A stretch of DNA of 64,000 bases from CBDCMJ01 sp965218875 (GCA_965218875.1 OZ244707.1:2356001-2420000); one strand, 5' to 3'; positions 47,182 to 55,822 are shown, counted from the stretch's first letter. Translations and numbers: made by a program. Notes: a model not told the origin generated them from the letters alone.

Positions 47182-48126
47182 CTACACCCGGGCGTACTTG
47201 GAGAGGCTCCGCAACTCCCTGGGGGGGTCCATGTGCCGCCCGCGTATGGTGTAGGACACCTCGGCGACGTACACGTCGCCTTTCGAGTCCACCGCGATAC
47301 CGTGGGGGGCGATGAATTGTCCGGCGCCTTCCCCCTCTTCGACGGCGCCAAACATGGAGACGCGGTTGCCGTCCAGGTCGTAGATGCTCACCCTATGGCC
47401 CAGGCCGGGAGCGTCGTCCACGCCGCCCATGCCGTTTAGCTCTCCCACGTAGATGTGGTCTTTCCACAGGACCATAGAATCAGGCCGGTGGATGTTGCTC
47501 CACATGGTGACGAAGTTGCCTTGGGGATCGAAGATCTGGATCCGGTGGCACTCGCGGTCCACCACGTACACGCGGTCGTTGTCGTCCACCGCTATGTTGT
47601 GGGGCCGTATGAACTGGCCCGCGTCGATGCCGGGGCTGCCCCAGGAGAACTTGTACTCCCCGGACCCGGAGTAGACGTGGATCCTGGAGTTGCCGTAGCC
47701 GTCGGAAATGTACAGGTCTCCGTTGCTGGGCATGATCGCCGCGGAGGTGGGGCGGTTGAAGGGCTGCCCGCTCCACTTGGGGGCGGGCTGGTCCCGCGGC
47801 CCAACTTCCAGCAGCTTGTCCCCCTCGGAGTTGAACTTCTGGATGGTGTGTATACCGTCGTCGGCGGCCAGAACCGCGTCGTCGTGGGCAATGTACAGCC
47901 CGTGAGTGCGGTCGCTGAACAGCCCTTCCCCAAAGGAGCGGATGAAGTTCCCCCCCTGGTCGAACACCATGATGGGGTGCTCTCCCCGAGTCAGGACGTA
48001 CACGTTGTCCTGGGAATCAACCGCAACCCCGGGAGACTCCTGGAAGGTCATACCGTCGGGCAGCTTTGCCCAGTCCTCGACAAACGTGTAGCGAAAGTCT
48101 CCGCTGCCAAAAGTCTCGGGCATCAT
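47182..48126 (-). CDS. NHL-repeat beta-propeller protein
   Basis: A 314-residue protein made of repeated NHL/beta-propeller blades, each with a form of GVAVDSQDNVYVLTRG or NIAVDDNDRVYVVDRECHRI followed by IQIFDPQGNFV; about five or six blades are visible. Similar proteins include peptidylglycine lyases and periplasmic or scaffold proteins; no signal peptide is seen here. A consensus promoter at 48210-48238 precedes it. It reads towards the DGLPVVPPT gene 108 bases downstream and probably heads the operon. Confidence 0.82.
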   Translation of the reverse strand: MMPETFGSGDFRYTFVEDWAKLPDGMTFQESPGVAVDSQDNVYVLTRGEHPIMVFDQGGNFIRSFGEGLFSDRTHGLYIAHDDAVLAADDGIHTIQKFNSEGDKLLEVGPRDQPAPKWSGQPFNRPTSAAIMPSNGDLYISDGYGNSRIHVYSGSGEYKFSWGSPGIDAGQFIRPHNIAVDDNDRVYVVDRECHRIQIFDPQGNFVTMWSNIHRPDSMVLWKDHIYVGELNGMGGVDDAPGLGHRVSIYDLDGNRVSMFGAVEEGEGAGQFIAPHGIAVDSKGDVYVAEVSYTIRGRHMDPPRELRSLSKYARV

Positions 48127-48209
48127 GTCCCCCTGTCGTGGCGTCTCGTTTTGGACCCCGTCCGCTCCCCGGGCCCTCGCCCATATAGAGGGCCGGCGGA
48201 AGCGTGGCT

Positions 48210-48238
48210 ATCTTAGAATCTCCCCAATATAGTGTCAA
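48210..48238 (-). promoter_or_regulatory. Consensus promoter of the NHL-selenoprotein operon
   Basis: On the minus strand TTGACA (48233-48238, perfect) is followed at exactly 17 bases by TAAGAT (48210-48215, four of six). Transcription should start near 48203, about 77 bases before the NHL gene. Confidence 0.65.
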
Positions 48239-48256
48239 TGGGCGGGCGACGCCAGG

Positions 48257-48383
48257 GTCATTTAATTGTCGGCCTCTAGACCTTGTCTCGGGCCTCCAAA
48301 CCTTGTAATTCTGAGGGTAGCGAAGAATCTCGGCCAAGGCGGAGAGACCCTTCACTTCGTTCACGGTGACAACTGAAAGACCC
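48257..48383 (-). repeat. Dispersed repeat R2 (inverted copy of R1)
   Basis: The reverse complement of this stretch aligns with 42695-42822, from GGGTCTTTCAGTTG through AGATTCTTCGCT and CTCAGAATTAC to the terminal TCTAGAGGCCGACAATTAAATG. It sits between the thiolase gene and the promoter of the NHL operon. Confidence 0.78.
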
Positions 48384-48399
48384 TGCGGGCGACCGCAGG

Positions 48400-49596
48400 C
48401 TAGCGGCGCTCGAATACGGCGGCCACTCCCTGACCTCCGCCCACGCACATGGTCTCCAGGCCGAACTGCGCGTCGCGGCGCTCCATCTCATGAAGCAGGG
48501 TGGTGAGAATCCGGGCCCCGGTGGCGGCTATGGGGTGGCCCAGCGAGATGCCGGAGCCGTTGACGTTGAGCTTGTCCTCGTTGGGGAGCTTCCACTCCCG
48601 GAGCACCGCCAGCACCTGGGCGGCGAAGGCCTCGTTCAGCTCCACCAGGTCCATGTCGTGCAGGCTCAAGCCCACCTTCCCCATGACCTTGCCTACGGCC
48701 CCCACCGGGCCGATTCCCATGTACGCGGGGTGGCAGCCGGTAACCGCCCAGCCCCGCAGGAATCCCATTGGCCGGAGTCCCAACTCGTCCAGTTTGTCCG
48801 CGGCCACCACCAGGCACACCGAGGCGGCGTCGTTCTGACTGCTGGCGTTGCCGGCGGTCACGGTGCCATTGTTCATCACGGGCCGCAAGCGCCCCAGGGC
48901 TTCCACCGAGGTGTCGCCCCGCGGCCCTTCGTCCTTGTCGAAGGGCATGGGGTCTCCCCGCCGCTGCGGCACCGGAACGGCCACCACCTCTTTGTCGAAA
49001 CGGGCGCTCTCGGCGGCCGCCACGGCGCGCTGGTGGCTGCGCAACGCGTACTCGTCCTGCTCCTCCCGGGATACCTCGTACTGCTTGGCCAGGTTCTCCG
49101 CCGTCTCGATCATGCCGGAAATGGGCCCGAAGCGTTCCTCGGGTGAGATGGTCTCTCTGGCGCGGGCCAGGCGGTCGTGGAGGGTAACCGAGCCGAACCG
49201 GGCCCCCCAGCGGCTCTCGTTGACATAATGTTCTGCGTTGCTCATGCTCTCGACTCCGCCGGCAATGACCACGTCGGCGTTGTCGGTTTGGACCAGCATG
49301 GCGGCGTTGAGAATAGCCTGCAGGCCGGAGGAGCAGCGACGGTCCAGCTGGTAGCCGGGGACCTCGATGGGCAGGCCCGCCTTCAGACCGGAAAGGCGGC
49401 CGATAGCCGGGTTTTCGCCACTGGGGTAGCCGTGGCCCAAGATCACGTCGTCCACCTTTTCCGGGGGCAATCCGCTGCGGTCGAGGGTCTCCCGGATCAC
49501 GATGCTGCCCAACTCGGCGGCGGACACGTCCTTAAGGGCGCCGCCGAAGGCGCCCACGGCGGTGCGCACCGGTGAAACAATCGCAACTTCTCGCAT
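48400..49596 (-). CDS. Acetyl-CoA C-acetyltransferase (thiolase)
   Basis: A 398-residue thiolase. The acylated Cys is in QLDRRCSSGLQAI near residue 89, the His in GISLGHPIAATGAR near 347, and the second Cys in LETMCVGGGQGVAAVFE near 378, so all catalytic residues are present. Both condensation and cleavage are possible; clustering with CoA-transferases and SDRs suits acyl-CoA turnover. ATG 49596 lies seven bases after AAGGAG and starts the canonical MREVAIVSPVRTAVG; a TTG at 49614 is less likely. Confidence 0.93.
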   Translation of the reverse strand: MREVAIVSPVRTAVGAFGGALKDVSAAELGSIVIRETLDRSGLPPEKVDDVILGHGYPSGENPAIGRLSGLKAGLPIEVPGYQLDRRCSSGLQAILNAAMLVQTDNADVVIAGGVESMSNAEHYVNESRWGARFGSVTLHDRLARARETISPEERFGPISGMIETAENLAKQYEVSREEQDEYALRSHQRAVAAAESARFDKEVVAVPVPQRRGDPMPFDKDEGPRGDTSVEALGRLRPVMNNGTVTAGNASSQNDAASVCLVVAADKLDELGLRPMGFLRGWAVTGCHPAYMGIGPVGAVGKVMGKVGLSLHDMDLVELNEAFAAQVLAVLREWKLPNEDKLNVNGSGISLGHPIAATGARILTTLLHEMERRDAQFGLETMCVGGGQGVAAVFERR

Positions 49597-49672
49597 TGGT
49601 GTCTCCTTTTCCAAGGCTCACTTGAGGGAAGCTCGTTGGCGGGGATGTTTTCCCAAGTTGACGCCAGCCGCT

Positions 49673-49701
49673 ATCATAACGCCTGGGTTGGGCGGTGTCG
49701 A
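49673..49701 (-). promoter_or_regulatory. Promoter of the thiolase gene
   Basis: On the minus strand TCGACA (49696-49701) and TATGAT (49673-49678) each match five of six consensus bases with a 17-base spacer, about 70 bases before the thiolase start. Confidence 0.6.
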
Positions 49702-49720
49702 TTGACGCGACGGCGACGCC

Positions 49721-49749
49721 TTGGCACAGTGTGGGCGGCGGCTTACAAT
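49721..49749 (+). promoter_or_regulatory. Promoter of the carboxymuconolactone decarboxylase-like gene
   Basis: TTGGCA (49721-49726) and TACAAT (49744-49749), each five of six, with a 17-base spacer. It lies back-to-back with the thiolase promoter; start codon 55 bases downstream. Confidence 0.6.
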
Positions 49750-49803
49750 ACCGTCGGCCTGCCTAGGCGGGACACATCATTAGAGGAAAATTGGGGGGTT
49801 GCT

Positions 49804-50595
49804 ATGACTACACTTGACCAACGGGCCCAGCGGGGCGCCGAAATGCGCGCCAGGTTTGGTGGAGGGACGGCCAGCGGCGGCTCAGTGACGGGGTCTCGGG
49901 AGGTGGCGCCGGACTTGCATCGCATCGCCGACGAGGCGTTGTTTGGGTCCATTTGGCAGCGGCCCGGACTCGCCATCGAGCACCGGGAGATGATCGTGCT
50001 GACGGCGCTGACCGTGCTGCAAAGGGAGAACCAGCTGAGGCGCCACGTGGCCAACGCGGTCAACCTGGGTCTCACCTCCCAGCAGGTTATCGAGGTCATG
50101 ATCCACGCCTCATTCTACGGCGGAGTGCCCGCGGCGTTCACGTCGATGGGTGTGGCCAACGAGGTGTTCAAGGCCAACGACATCCCCTTCACCCCTCAAC
50201 TGGTGTTCGACCCCAACGAGACCCCCGACGACCTCTACCAGCGGGGAGTCGCGCGCCGCCAGGAGCTGATGGGCGACTCCGGCGGCCCCGCACCGGAGCC
50301 GGTGACCCAGGCGGAGCGGGAGTTCACCCGGCTGACCACCGAGTACTACTGGGGATCGGTCTGGACCAGGCCCGGCCTGGACCTGAAGAGCCGCTCTATC
50401 TGCACCCTGGCCGCCCTCACCGTGCTGGGCCGGGAAGGCCCGCTGCGCAGCCACATAAACGGGGCGCTGAACATCGGGCTGAGCCAGGAAGAAATCATCG
50501 AGGTCTTCATCCAGACCACGTTCTACGGCGGCCTGCCCTTCACCAGGGCCGCCATGGACCTGGCCAACGAAATCTTCCGGGCCAAGAACGGCTAG
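49804..50595 (+). CDS. Carboxymuconolactone decarboxylase family protein, duplicated domain
   Basis: A 263-residue protein with two copies of the CMD/AhpD-like helical domain. Domain 1 contains EHREMIVLTALTVLQRENQL and LTSQQVIEVMIHASFYGGVP. Domain 2 contains LDLKSRSICTLAALTVLGRE and LSQEEIIEVFIQTTFYGGLP. No CxxC is seen, so the peroxidase-type activity of AhpD is not expected; relatives decarboxylate or isomerise muconolactone-like ring-cleavage products. ATG 49804 follows GGGGTTGCT. A 10-bp target duplication of an insertion sequence lies about 220 bases after its stop. Confidence 0.86.
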   Translation: MTTLDQRAQRGAEMRARFGGGTASGGSVTGSREVAPDLHRIADEALFGSIWQRPGLAIEHREMIVLTALTVLQRENQLRRHVANAVNLGLTSQQVIEVMIHASFYGGVPAAFTSMGVANEVFKANDIPFTPQLVFDPNETPDDLYQRGVARRQELMGDSGGPAPEPVTQAEREFTRLTTEYYWGSVWTRPGLDLKSRSICTLAALTVLGREGPLRSHINGALNIGLSQEEIIEVFIQTTFYGGLPFTRAAMDLANEIFRAKNG

Positions 50596-50813
50596 GGCGG
50601 CTCCCCCGGACGCTTGCCGCCGCTGGCGCCGCTGTGGCCTCGTGGATGCCATAGTGGTGCAGAACTAGCGTAGCCACGCGGGACCCAAGCTACTCGGGCC
50701 CACGGCGGGCTGCCGGAGCAGGGACTACCCTGGTGCAGGACTTTATATCCCTCGCTGCGCTTGGTAGACATAAGGGAGCACGTTCGGCGTGACGGGAAAT
50801 TACAAGACTCCGC

Positions 50814-50823
50814 GCTGCTCCGA
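50814..50823. repeat. Target-site duplication, left copy
   Basis: GCTGCTCCGA directly abuts the left end of the insertion sequence; the right copy at 52056-52065 is GATGCTCCGA. Nine of ten positions match. Confidence 0.75.
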
Positions 50824-50839
50824 CAGGACGATTGCAAAG

Positions 50840-51289
50840 TCAGGAGGCTAGTCCGTAGAGGCGATTGATGGTCTGGGTTGGGCGAAAGGCGCAGGTTTTG
50901 GCTCGCAGGGGCAAGGACATCCGGGAAGGAAACCAGCCTTCCAGGCGCAGGGCGTTCAGCCCGGTGTTGACGAGGGTGGCATATATCTCACCCAGGCCGG
51001 GACGGCGAAGTGTGTGGACGTCCTCATCCCAACTGCGGTCCTTCACGTGATGCAGGCTGTTCTCAACGCTCCAGTGGTTGCGGAACGCCCGGAGCAGTTC
51101 TGCTGGGCCGCACTGCCGGGAACTCAGACTGGTCAGCAGATACCAGCGCTCCCGGCTTACCTCCCCGGTGGCTATAGCCACCGTCTCCTTCTCCACCATC
51201 ACCCCCTGCCTCGCCCCGGGAAACTCCAACTCCTCCCGGATGTAGTCGGCCAGTACGTCATCAGTCCAGATCCGCCGCCGCTCGATCAC
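50840..51289 (-). CDS. ISAs1-type transposase, C-terminal part (-1 frame)
   Basis: 149 residues completing the transposase: IERRRIWTDDVLADYIREEL, RWYLLTSLSSRQCGPAELL and the conserved RNHWSVENSLHHVKDRSWDED with the catalytic Glu. It overlaps the upstream frame by four bases (a GTG at 51289) but is more likely joined to it by a -1 shift at the A7 run. Fused, the protein is about 375 residues, the usual ISAs1 transposase length. A single extra A in the run would also restore one frame. Confidence 0.82.
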   Translation of the reverse strand: MIERRRIWTDDVLADYIREELEFPGARQGVMVEKETVAIATGEVSRERWYLLTSLSSRQCGPAELLRAFRNHWSVENSLHHVKDRSWDEDVHTLRRPGLGEIYATLVNTGLNALRLEGWFPSRMSLPLRAKTCAFRPTQTINRLYGLAS

Positions 51290-51978
51290 ACCCGCTTTTT
51301 TTCCAGGGTCTCCGCCTGCGGCTCCTCCAGTTCCTCCCCGGCAAACCCGTCTTTTATTGCAGCCAGCGCCTCAGGCTGGTTGCCCTTGATTCGCACCAGA
51401 TAGTCCCGCCGGTGGCTGACTATGGCTCGGCACAAGTCCCGCTCCGCATACAGGGCGTCCATGGTCAGCAGCCGCAGGCCAGGATAGTCCCCGAACAGCC
51501 GGCCCAGTTGTTCCCGCAACACCCCAGGTTCGTACCGCTTCTTCGACGCCGGCCACTGGGCTAAACACAACTTCAGGTCATGGGCCAGCACGTTCACCAT
51601 CACCAGGGGATTCCCGTTGGCGTCCTCGGACTGCTTGGCCCACTTGCCGTCCACCGAGGCATTGAATTCCTGCTCCGCCACCACGTGGGACACCCAGCCG
51701 GTCAGGGCTCCCTGCAACTGCTCATAGGGCACCCCTGCCAGGGTGCGAGAGATGGTGGTGGCGTGGGGCGGATGGTCCCGAACAAACCCCAGAGGCTCCC
51801 TCAGCCCCGGCCAGTGCATCTTGGCGAAGTGGGCGATGTGGGCCATGGTAGTCTGACCACAGACCAACCCCAGCAGGGTCAGACGCAGTACGGCTTGGAA
51901 GGGATGGCGGACTCCCCTGGCTCTCCTGGGGTCCGGCACTTGCTCCAAGCACTTGAACAGAGATTCCGCCGCCTCCAT
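51286..51978 (-). CDS. ISAs1-type transposase, N-terminal part (frame 0)
   Basis: 230 residues, starting MEAAESLFKCLEQVPDPRRA, with the DDE-type catalytic core features SVDGKWAKQSED and LLTMDALYAERDLCRAI and the VRIKGNQPEALAAI segment. It ends in ETLEKKRV at a TGA. The last codons GAA AAA AAG contain the slippery heptamer A-AAA-AAG (A7 run at 51296-51302 on the plus strand). A shift of -1 here continues as AGVIERRRIWTDD into the downstream frame. The rest of the transposase lies in the next entry. Confidence 0.85.
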   Translation of the reverse strand: MEAAESLFKCLEQVPDPRRARGVRHPFQAVLRLTLLGLVCGQTTMAHIAHFAKMHWPGLREPLGFVRDHPPHATTISRTLAGVPYEQLQGALTGWVSHVVAEQEFNASVDGKWAKQSEDANGNPLVMVNVLAHDLKLCLAQWPASKKRYEPGVLREQLGRLFGDYPGLRLLTMDALYAERDLCRAIVSHRRDYLVRIKGNQPEALAAIKDGFAGEELEEPQAETLEKKRV

Positions 51979-52055
51979 ATCCTCACCCTCCCCTATCTCT
52001 TCTATCTCTTACCTGCCTTATATAAACCTCCTTCTCTGACTTTGCAATCGTCCTG

Positions 52056-52065
52056 GATGCTCCGA
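52056..52065. repeat. Target-site duplication, right copy
   Basis: GATGCTCCGA directly follows the right inverted repeat and matches 50814-50823 at nine of ten bases. Confidence 0.75.
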
Positions 52066-52162
52066 CTCTCGCCTTGACCCTTGATGGAACTGCTAGTAGC
52101 ATTGGCGAGGGTGAGGGATGGCGGAGGGCGTCCCCAAATACCGCCAACGCCTGGAGCAGCAG

Positions 52163-53374
52163 ATGTTTCTAATGCGGTTCACCGAACGGGCCTACGTGAA
52201 CTATACCGAGGATGACGTTCGGAGCAGCCCCAACAACGCGGTCCGCCTCACTTTCTCCAACTCGCACTTCGACCCTCAGGTGGGATCGGACCTGTACCAC
52301 GAGCACCTGGACGAGTACGAGTACGCCGAGGAGGTGGGTTTCGACGGCCTGATGCTCAACGAGCATCACAACACCCCAACCTGCCTCGGGGCCGCCATGA
52401 ACCTGGAGGCGGCGATCCTGGCCCGGGTGACCAAGACCCCCAAGATAGTCCTGCTGGGCAACCCCTTGCCCATCTTCGACAACCCGGTGCGCTTGGCGGA
52501 GGAGTTGGCGGAGATCGATATGATTTCCCAGGGGCGGCTGGTGTCCGGCTTCGTGCGCGGCACCGGGGTGGAAAGCCTGGCCACCAACACCAACCCGTTG
52601 TTCAACCGAGAGAGGTTCGAAGAGGCCCACGACCTCGTCATCAAGACCTGGACCACCCCCGGCCCCTTTCGCTGGGAAGGCAAGCACTACCACTACCGGG
52701 TGGTCAATCCCTTCCAGAGGCCTTTGCAGCAGCCGCACCCGCCGGTGTGGATACCCGGCACCGGCAGCCCCGAAACGCTGGTGTGGTGCGCCGAGCGCCG
52801 CTATCCCTACCTGTTCCTGGAAACGGACCACCAGGGCACCGCCGACATGATGGAGATCTACGCGGAGACGGCCCGGCAGCATGGCTACGAACCGGGGCCA
52901 GAGCACTTTGGGTACCTGGTGCGCATCCACGTGCAGGACACCGACGAGAAGGCCAGGGCCGTGGGCCGTGGGTATATGACGGGCAACATCGGCGTGGGCC
53001 GCATTCCCCTGCCCCGGGACTACCAGTCCCCCGTGGGCTACGCCAGCGTCAGCCGGGACCCCCGCTACCTGAGGCTGCGGGAGCAAATCCGCAGCGACCC
53101 CTTCCGGGTCGGCGGCCTCGACACGGCGGCCTACGATCAGATCCTGGACTCCAAGCGCTGGATTATCGGCAGCCCAGACACCGTCGTAAGGATGTTGCGC
53201 GAGGTCTTGACGGATATGAGGCCGGGAATCCTGGCCATGTGGACCAACGACGGGACCATCAGCCACCAGGACTCCATGCGCTGCCTGGAGCTGATGGGCC
53301 AAGAGGTGCTGCCCGCCCTGCGGGAGATCGGGGACGAGCTGGGACTCACCGACCCCTTTCAGAAGGCGCCCTGA
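52163..53374 (+). CDS. LLM-class flavin-dependent monooxygenase, copy 1
   Basis: A 403-residue FMN/F420-type TIM-barrel oxidoreductase of the bacterial luciferase family. It has YAEEVGFDGLMLNEHHNTP, the KIVLLGNPLPIFDNPVRLAEE segment, MISQGRLVSGFVRGTG and IPGTGSPETLVWCAER. Such enzymes oxidise organic substrates with reduced flavin and O2, often in desulfonation or alkane, nitrilotriacetate or terpenoid degradation. ATG 52163 starts MFLMRFTERAYV, matching copy 2; an upstream ATG at 52118 adds 15 residues of uncertain value. Roughly three quarters identical to copy 2. Confidence 0.88.
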   Translation: MFLMRFTERAYVNYTEDDVRSSPNNAVRLTFSNSHFDPQVGSDLYHEHLDEYEYAEEVGFDGLMLNEHHNTPTCLGAAMNLEAAILARVTKTPKIVLLGNPLPIFDNPVRLAEELAEIDMISQGRLVSGFVRGTGVESLATNTNPLFNRERFEEAHDLVIKTWTTPGPFRWEGKHYHYRVVNPFQRPLQQPHPPVWIPGTGSPETLVWCAERRYPYLFLETDHQGTADMMEIYAETARQHGYEPGPEHFGYLVRIHVQDTDEKARAVGRGYMTGNIGVGRIPLPRDYQSPVGYASVSRDPRYLRLREQIRSDPFRVGGLDTAAYDQILDSKRWIIGSPDTVVRMLREVLTDMRPGILAMWTNDGTISHQDSMRCLELMGQEVLPALREIGDELGLTDPFQKAP

Positions 53375-53522
53375 CCGGCGGCCCGACTTCAATATCCGCG
53401 CCGGGCGCGAGCTAGCCTACAGGACCTATTACCAAGAGCAACAGCCGGCCGGGGCGAGCCCAGGCGCCGATTGGGGAGACCGGCGCGGCCCTGTGGCAAA
53501 TGGCGGTAAGCGGGAGGCGAAT

Positions 53523-54752
53523 ATGTTCTTGATGCGGTTTACCGAAAGGGCCTACGTGGACTATTCCGAGCAGGACGTCCGCAACAGCCTCAACAGCGCC
53601 GTGCGCTTGACCTTCCCCAACACCTACTTCGATCCCGAGGTGGGCGCGCGGCTGTACAACGAGTACCTGGACGAATACCAGCTCTGTGAGGAAGTGGGCT
53701 TCGACGGGCTGATGCTCAACGAGCACCACAACACCCCCACTTGCCTGGGCGCCACCATGAACCTGGAGGCGGCGATTCTGGCCCGCATCACCAAGCGCCC
53801 CAAAATTGTCCTGCTGGGGAACCCCCTGCCCATTTTCGACAATCCCCTGCGGCTGGCCGAGGAACTGGCCGAGATCGACATGATCTCCAGGGGCCGGCTG
53901 GTCTCCGGCTTCGTCCGGGGCACCGGCATCGAGAGCCTGGCCACCAACACCAACCCGCTGTTCAACCGGGAGAGGTTCGAGGAGGCCCACGACCTGGTCA
54001 TCAAGACCTGGACCACCCCCGGGCCCTTTAGATGGGAGGGCAAGCACTACCATTTCCGGGTGGTGAATCCCTTCGAGGTGCCGCTGCAGAAGCCCCATCC
54101 ACCGATATGGATACCCGGCCTGGGCAGCCCCGACACCCTGGTGTGGTGCGCTAATCATCACTACCCCTACATATTCCTGGAAACCGACTACGAGGCCACC
54201 ATGGACATGATGTCCATCTACACCGACGTGGCCCGGGAGGCGGGCTACGAACCGGGCCCGCAGAATTTCGGCTACCTGATCCGGGTCCACGTCCAGGATA
54301 CCGATGAGTACGCCAGAGAGGTGGGCAAGGGGTTCCTGTCGGGGAACGTCGGCGTCGGAGGCGTGCCCCTGCCCAAGGACTACATGGCTCCTGTGGGCTA
54401 CAACTCCGGGGGACGCCCCGCGCAGAAGCAGCAGGACCCGAGGTACGCCCGGCTGCGCCAAAGGGTATCCACTGACCCCTTCAGCACAGTCCAATTCAAT
54501 CCGGCCGCCTACGAAGCCGCCATCAACGCCAACCGCTGGGTTATCGGGGACCCCGACACCGTGGTGCGAAAGCTCCGGGAGGTCATGACTTCCATGCGGC
54601 CGGGTATCCTGGGCATCTGGACCAACGACGGCGCCATCAACCACCGGGACTCGATGCGTTGCCTCGAGCTCATGGGGCAGGAAGTCCTTCCCGCCCTCCG
54701 GGAAATCGGCGAGGAGTTGGACCTGCCCGACCCCTTCCAGAAGGCGCCGTGA
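53523..54752 (+). CDS. LLM-class flavin-dependent monooxygenase, copy 2
   Basis: A 409-residue tandem paralogue of the preceding gene, separated by about 150 bases. Shared long blocks include NTPTCLGATMNLEAAILARI and RLVSGFVRGTGIESLATNTN. The main length difference is an insertion of seven residues near AQKQQDPRYARL. ATG 53523 follows GGGAGG with a six-base spacer. The pair may handle two related substrates, or form a heterodimer as in bacterial luciferase. Downstream genes are a hydrolase and an amidohydrolase in the same direction. Confidence 0.88.
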   Translation: MFLMRFTERAYVDYSEQDVRNSLNSAVRLTFPNTYFDPEVGARLYNEYLDEYQLCEEVGFDGLMLNEHHNTPTCLGATMNLEAAILARITKRPKIVLLGNPLPIFDNPLRLAEELAEIDMISRGRLVSGFVRGTGIESLATNTNPLFNRERFEEAHDLVIKTWTTPGPFRWEGKHYHFRVVNPFEVPLQKPHPPIWIPGLGSPDTLVWCANHHYPYIFLETDYEATMDMMSIYTDVAREAGYEPGPQNFGYLIRVHVQDTDEYAREVGKGFLSGNVGVGGVPLPKDYMAPVGYNSGGRPAQKQQDPRYARLRQRVSTDPFSTVQFNPAAYEAAINANRWVIGDPDTVVRKLREVMTSMRPGILGIWTNDGAINHRDSMRCLELMGQEVLPALREIGEELDLPDPFQKAP

Positions 54753-54811
54753 GGCTAACCAACCCGCCCCGAGGTTAATCAGACGCTAATCAACGGAGGA
54801 GCCTGAGACCT

Positions 54812-55597
54812 ATGGCATCCAGCTTTACCGAAGAGTTCGTCGACGTCGGCGGGTCCCAAGTTCACACCCTCAAGGGCGGGCAGGGGGAACCCCTGCTGGT
54901 GCTCCACGGGGCCGGCGGAAACCAGGGGTGGCTCCGTTACGCCCAGGGCCTGGCCGACCGCTACACGGTGTACATTCCCTCGCACCCGGGGTACGGGCAG
55001 TCTGACCGCCCGGAGTGGCTGGAGACCATCAACGACCTGGCCTGCTTCTACACCTGGTATATAGAGCGGCAGGAATTGGAAGGCGCCCGCGCCATCGGCT
55101 TCTCCATGGGCGGCTGGCTGGCCGCGGAGATCGCGGTGGCCTGTCCCCACGCCTTCAGCAAGCTGATGCTGGTGGGCGCGGCGGGCATCAAGCCCCAGGC
55201 TGGCGAGATTGCCGACATCTTCATTATCAGCCCCGCCCAGGTGCAGGAGCTTCTGTTTCACGACCCCGGCCAGGCCCCGGAGTACGACCAGGTCTATGGG
55301 CGTCAATTGACCCCCGAGGAGTTAGAGACCGCGGAGCGCAACCGGGAGATGGCGGTGCGCCTCACCTGGAAGCCCTATATGCACGACCCCCGCCTCCCCG
55401 CCCTGCTGGGCCGTCTGAACATACCCGCCCGCATCGTGTGGGGGCGGGAGGACCGGCTGGTCCCCCTGGAATGCGGCGACCTGTACCGGGAGGCCATTCC
55501 GGGATCGGACCTGGTGGTCATAGACAACTGCGGTCACTTGCCCCAGGTGGAGCGGCCGGAGGAGTTTCTGCGGGCCGCGCTGGACTTCCTGGCCTGA
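54812..55597 (+). CDS. Alpha/beta hydrolase
   Basis: A 261-residue hydrolase with a complete catalytic triad: Ser in AIGFSMGGWLAAEIA near residue 96, Asp in VWGREDRLVPLECG near 213 and His in VIDNCGHLPQVERPEE near 240. It resembles ring-cleavage (2-hydroxymuconate semialdehyde hydrolase-like) and lactone hydrolases. Residues 16-31 include HTLKGGQGEPLLVLHG with the oxyanion His-Gly. It follows the LLM genes by 60 bases and precedes the amidohydrolase, so a shared degradative pathway is likely. Confidence 0.87.
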   Translation: MASSFTEEFVDVGGSQVHTLKGGQGEPLLVLHGAGGNQGWLRYAQGLADRYTVYIPSHPGYGQSDRPEWLETINDLACFYTWYIERQELEGARAIGFSMGGWLAAEIAVACPHAFSKLMLVGAAGIKPQAGEIADIFIISPAQVQELLFHDPGQAPEYDQVYGRQLTPEELETAERNREMAVRLTWKPYMHDPRLPALLGRLNIPARIVWGREDRLVPLECGDLYREAIPGSDLVVIDNCGHLPQVERPEEFLRAALDFLA

Positions 55598-55822
55598 TAC
55601 TCAGCGGGGTCCCGGCATCCTCAGTTTCCAATCGTCGATCTAATCGGCGCGCTTGATTTCAACTGGGCGCCCGCCCCGCTAAGCCGAAGCCTGAGTGCTT
55701 GGCACGGCTTAGACCCGTCGCTTCCCCGGGGAGACTTCTCTTGGCGGACTTTGCCCCGTCGACCCGCCGGGCTATGTCTCCCGCACCCCTGCCCCCGACG
55801 CCGGGCGGGTGAGGCATTGATT

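Larger units (their letters stand above)
50824..52055 (-). mobile_element. Complete ISAs1-family insertion sequence
   Basis: A 1232-bp element with perfect 20-bp terminal inverted repeats: CAGGACGATTGCAAAGTCAG at 50824-50843 and its reverse complement at 52036-52055. It is flanked by a 10-bp direct repeat with one mismatch. Size, ends, duplication length and transposase sequence (KGNQPEALAAI, VRIKGNQ, RNHWSVENSLHHVKD) fit ISAs1/H-repeat elements. It lies about 110 bases before an LLM monooxygenase gene and may have displaced that gene's promoter. Confidence 0.9.

Noticed and set aside
52169..54644. Two antisense frames of about 400 codons opposite the LLM genes
   Set aside because: They are similar to each other only because the sense genes are paralogues; neither shows recognisable protein features.
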